The notes beneath the pieces were generated by a model. The model ran no database searches, had not been told where the DNA came from, and saw only the letters and a program-made list of their open reading frames with translations. Shown piece by piece: positions 5,946 to 7,903 of a stretch of 7,903 nt of DNA. The DNA is from Paracoccaceae bacterium. Its GTDB lineage: Bacteria; Pseudomonadota; Alphaproteobacteria; Rhodobacterales; Rhodobacteraceae. Location: assembly GCA_902525995.1 (NCBI GenBank), contig CABZJG010000084.1, positions 1 to 7,903 of the forward strand, given 5' to 3'. Position 1 is the first letter of the stretch, and every line of letters starts with the position of its first letter. The translations under genes and the position numbers were made by a program.

Positions 5946-6929
5946 ATGAAAATACCTCAAGTTTTCACCTTTGATACAATTCCGGAACTGGCGCTTGATT
6001 GGCACCAAAAAGGTCGGGGCGCGGTTTTGGCAACTGTGGTGCAGACTTGGGGGTCGGCGCCGCGACGTATTGGGGCTCAGCTTGTGGTGAGCGGTGACGG
6101 CAATATGCAAGGCTCGGTGTCTGGCGGCTGTGTCGAAGGTGCCGTAGTGCTTGAGGCGCAGCAAGCGCTTTTGGATGGCCGCAGTAAGATTTTGGAATTT
6201 GGCATAAGTGACGGAGATGCCTTTGCAGTGGGTTTGGCCTGCGGCGGCACAATCCGTATTTTGCTTGAACCTATTGGCACTGTATTGCCTGAGCCAATGC
6301 TGAAAGAATTGGTTGAAGCCCGCGCACAGCGCCGCGCAGTTGCCTATGTGGTCAATATTCAAAACGAAACCCGAGCGCTTGAATATTCGGGGCATTCTAA
6401 CCGGATGCAAATGGACCGGTCGGGCTTTGAGGAAGACGGGCAAACTTTTGTAGCTGTCCATATGCCGCCACTGCGGCTCGTGGTTGTCGGCGCTGTTCAT
6501 ATTGCCCAAGCTTTGCTGCCAATAGCCCGGATTGTCGGATTTGATCCGGTGGTGGTTGACCCTCGTGAGAGCTTTGCCTCACAGGAACGATTTCCAGATT
6601 TGAAAATTTTAAATGATTGGCCAGACGACGCTTTGCAAGCCCATGGGCTTGATGCAAGAACTGCAGTTGTTTTGCTGACCCATGATCCAAAGCTGGATGA
6701 TCCTGCACTTGAATTGGCGCTGCAGTCTGAGGCTTTCTATATCGGTGCGTTGGGATCCAAACGCACACATGAGAAGCGCCGTGTGAGGCTGCAGGAAAAG
6801 GGGTTTTCCAAGGATCAGATTGACCGCATCAACGGGCCTGTCGGATTGAATATTGGTGCAGCGACCCCGGCGGAAATTGCGACCTCGATCATGGCTGAAA
6901 TGATCCATTTTTTGCGGAGCGGCGGATGA
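5946..6929 (+). CDS. XdhC-family molybdenum hydroxylase maturation protein (CoxF/CoxI-like)
   Basis: 327-residue two-domain XdhC protein. The N-terminal XdhC/CoxI domain has TWGSAPRRIGAQ (34-45), VSGGCVEGAV (58-67, with C62) and GLACGGTIRILLEP (96-109, with C99). The C-terminal domain opens with a Rossmann-like LVVVGAVHIAQAL (178-190) and continues with YIGALGSKRTHEKRR (265-279) and NIGAATPAEIATSI (302-315), all family hallmarks. XdhC proteins bind molybdenum cofactor, help its sulfuration and pass it to xanthine-dehydrogenase-type enzymes; CoxF and CoxI are relatives in CO dehydrogenase clusters. It starts 32 bp after the coxE-like stop. An alternative ATG at 5934 would add MLPS. Its stop overlaps the next start (ATGA at 6926-6929), implying translational coupling with the downstream cofactor-binding protein. 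The family is secure; whether it is closer to XdhC, CoxF or CoxI needs a tree, so no symbol is given. Confidence 0.92.
   Translation: MKIPQVFTFDTIPELALDWHQKGRGAVLATVVQTWGSAPRRIGAQLVVSGDGNMQGSVSGGCVEGAVVLEAQQALLDGRSKILEFGISDGDAFAVGLACGGTIRILLEPIGTVLPEPMLKELVEARAQRRAVAYVVNIQNETRALEYSGHSNRMQMDRSGFEEDGQTFVAVHMPPLRLVVVGAVHIAQALLPIARIVGFDPVVVDPRESFASQERFPDLKILNDWPDDALQAHGLDARTAVVLLTHDPKLDDPALELALQSEAFYIGALGSKRTHEKRRVRLQEKGFSKDQIDRINGPVGLNIGAATPAEIATSIMAEMIHFLRSGG
6916..6929 (+). promoter_or_regulatory. Coupled stop/start junction with ribosome binding site
   Basis: GGAG (6916-6919) precedes the overlapping ATGA (6926-6929), in which the ATG opens the MPT-binding protein and the TGA closes the XdhC-like protein. 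Termination-reinitiation would keep the two cofactor-handling proteins in a fixed ratio. Confidence 0.65.
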
Positions 6930-7903
6930 AATTTGGCCCGGTTCCAACAAGAAAGGCCAAAGGCAGCATATTGGCGCACTCGATTGTCTGCTCTGGCCGC
7001 CGTTTGCGAAAGGGAATAATATTAGAAGATGCACATATCGCGCAGCTCTCTGCATCAGGTATAACCGAAGTGACAGTTGCAGAGATGCAAGATAATGATG
7101 TGCATGAAAACCAAGCGGCCGCCGAATTGGCCAAAGCTTTGGTGCCGGATGTCACGGCCGCAGGTTTAGAGTGCACCGCCGCCTTTACTGGGCGGGTTAA
7201 TCTGGTGGCCACTGGCCCTGGTATTGTGGATTTGCAGGTCGAACGCTTGATCGCACTCAATTCGGTTGATCCTATGATCAGTTTTGCAACGGTTCCAAAC
7301 TATCAGCAAATGCAAAAGGGCGGGCTTGTTGGAACAGTAAAAATCATCAGCTATGCAGTGGATGGCGAAAAGTTACGGTCCGCTTGCGCCTTGGGCGCGG
7401 GCGCGATCAAAATACTGCCGCCGCAAATAAAAACAGCGAGCCTAGTGGTCAGCCGCAATGCAAACAGCAATGATGAAAAAGGCATTTCTGCGATTAAAAC
7501 ACGGCTTGATGCATTGGGCATATCCCTTGAGAACGTTATTTTCACAGAGCATGAAATAGACCCCATGGCAAAGGCCCTTAGCGCCTTGAAAAGCGAGCTT
7601 TTGCTCATCTTGACCAGTTCTGCAACATCCGATCCTAATGACACGGCTCCTGCTGCTGTTCGCGCTGCTGGCGGCCAAGTCCTGCGGTTTGGCATTCCGG
7701 TTGATCCCGGGAACTTGCTGTTTTTGGCGAACATTCAATCTCGGCCGGTGATCGGTTTTCCCGGCTGTGTGCGGTCTCCTGCCTTGAACGGGGCGGATTG
7801 GGTGCTTTCGCAAGTGGCCTGTGGGATTTCGCTGGATGACAACAGCTTTGCCCAGATGGCCATCGGCGGCCTTTTAAAAGAAATCCCCACGCGTCCCCAG
7901 CCC
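6926..7903 (+). CDS. Molybdopterin-binding protein, N-terminal part; probable C-terminal nucleotidyltransferase domain outside the window
   Basis: The frame is open for all 326 codons to the right edge, so the gene is partial. The N-terminus, MKFGPVPTRKAKGSILAHSI, and the following region resemble the molybdopterin-binding/glycosyltransferase-2 (MobA/MocA-like) fusion proteins of alphaproteobacteria, about 530 residues long. A MoaB/MogA/MoeA-type cofactor-binding fold is indicated by LLILTSSATSDPNDTAPAAV (226-245), GIPVDPGNLL (256-265) and GFPGC (277-281), then DWVLSQVACGI. Known family role: binding of molybdenum cofactor, with the missing C-terminal domain expected to transfer a nucleotide such as CMP for xanthine-oxidase-type enzymes. 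The start overlaps the xdhC-like stop, and GGAG (6916-6919) lies 6 nt upstream. The fusion itself is inference, as only the first half is visible. Alternative: a stand-alone MPT-binding protein. Confidence 0.85.
   Translation, partial: MKFGPVPTRKAKGSILAHSIVCSGRRLRKGIILEDAHIAQLSASGITEVTVAEMQDNDVHENQAAAELAKALVPDVTAAGLECTAAFTGRVNLVATGPGIVDLQVERLIALNSVDPMISFATVPNYQQMQKGGLVGTVKIISYAVDGEKLRSACALGAGAIKILPPQIKTASLVVSRNANSNDEKGISAIKTRLDALGISLENVIFTEHEIDPMAKALSALKSELLLILTSSATSDPNDTAPAAVRAAGGQVLRFGIPVDPGNLLFLANIQSRPVIGFPGCVRSPALNGADWVLSQVACGISLDDNSFAQMAIGGLLKEIPTRPQP

Noticed and set aside
4911..6509. 532-codon open frame on the minus strand opposite the coxE-like and xdhC-like genes
   Set aside because: The product is rich in Arg, Ser, Cys and His with no recognisable domain, lies opposite two well-identified genes and spans their junction. 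It is best explained as a codon-usage shadow.
5934..7903. Calling the cassette a CO dehydrogenase operon outright
   Set aside because: No coxL, coxM or coxS is in the window, and the same accessory genes serve other molybdenum hydroxylases.

Overview
The window looks like chromosome from an alphaproteobacterium of the Rhodobacteraceae/roseobacter type, of moderate GC by eye. This rests on protein character: the PyrE opening and its long uninterrupted conserved core, the DnaB sequence, and the MoxR / VWA(CoxE) / XdhC / molybdopterin-binding gene order. The assignment is inference from recalled families. No RNA genes, CRISPR arrays, insertion sequences, attachment sites or replication origin were seen.

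Left half, minus strand (1-3447): three housekeeping genes read right to left, pyrC (dihydroorotase), pyrE (orotate phosphoribosyltransferase) and dnaB (replicative helicase, C-terminus cut by the left edge). PyrC and PyrE catalyse pyrimidine pathway steps separated only by dihydroorotate oxidation. The 187-bp gap before dnaB holds an exact DnaA-box 9-mer within a tandem 11-bp repeat, the clearest unexplained regulatory signal here.

A 240-bp divergent region (3448-3687) separates pyrC from a plus-strand operon. It carries a perfect 15-bp dyad, a candidate promoter and a very good ribosome binding site for the first plus-strand gene.

Right half, plus strand (3688-7903): four co-directional genes. 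They are a MoxR/CoxD-like AAA+ ATPase, a CoxE-like von Willebrand A (VWA) protein, an XdhC/CoxF-CoxI-like protein and the first ~326 codons of a molybdopterin-binding protein whose family usually also has a C-terminal nucleotidyltransferase domain. Together they form an accessory cassette for maturing a molybdenum hydroxylase of the xanthine oxidase / CO dehydrogenase superfamily: the ATPase-VWA pair as a remodelling chaperone, XdhC for cofactor sulfuration or handling, and the last protein for cofactor binding or nucleotide addition. No hydroxylase structural subunit lies in the window, so the client enzyme is unknown.

No undescribed system is proven. The best leads are the dnaB leader, the dyad at the cox-like promoter and the unknown client of the cassette.
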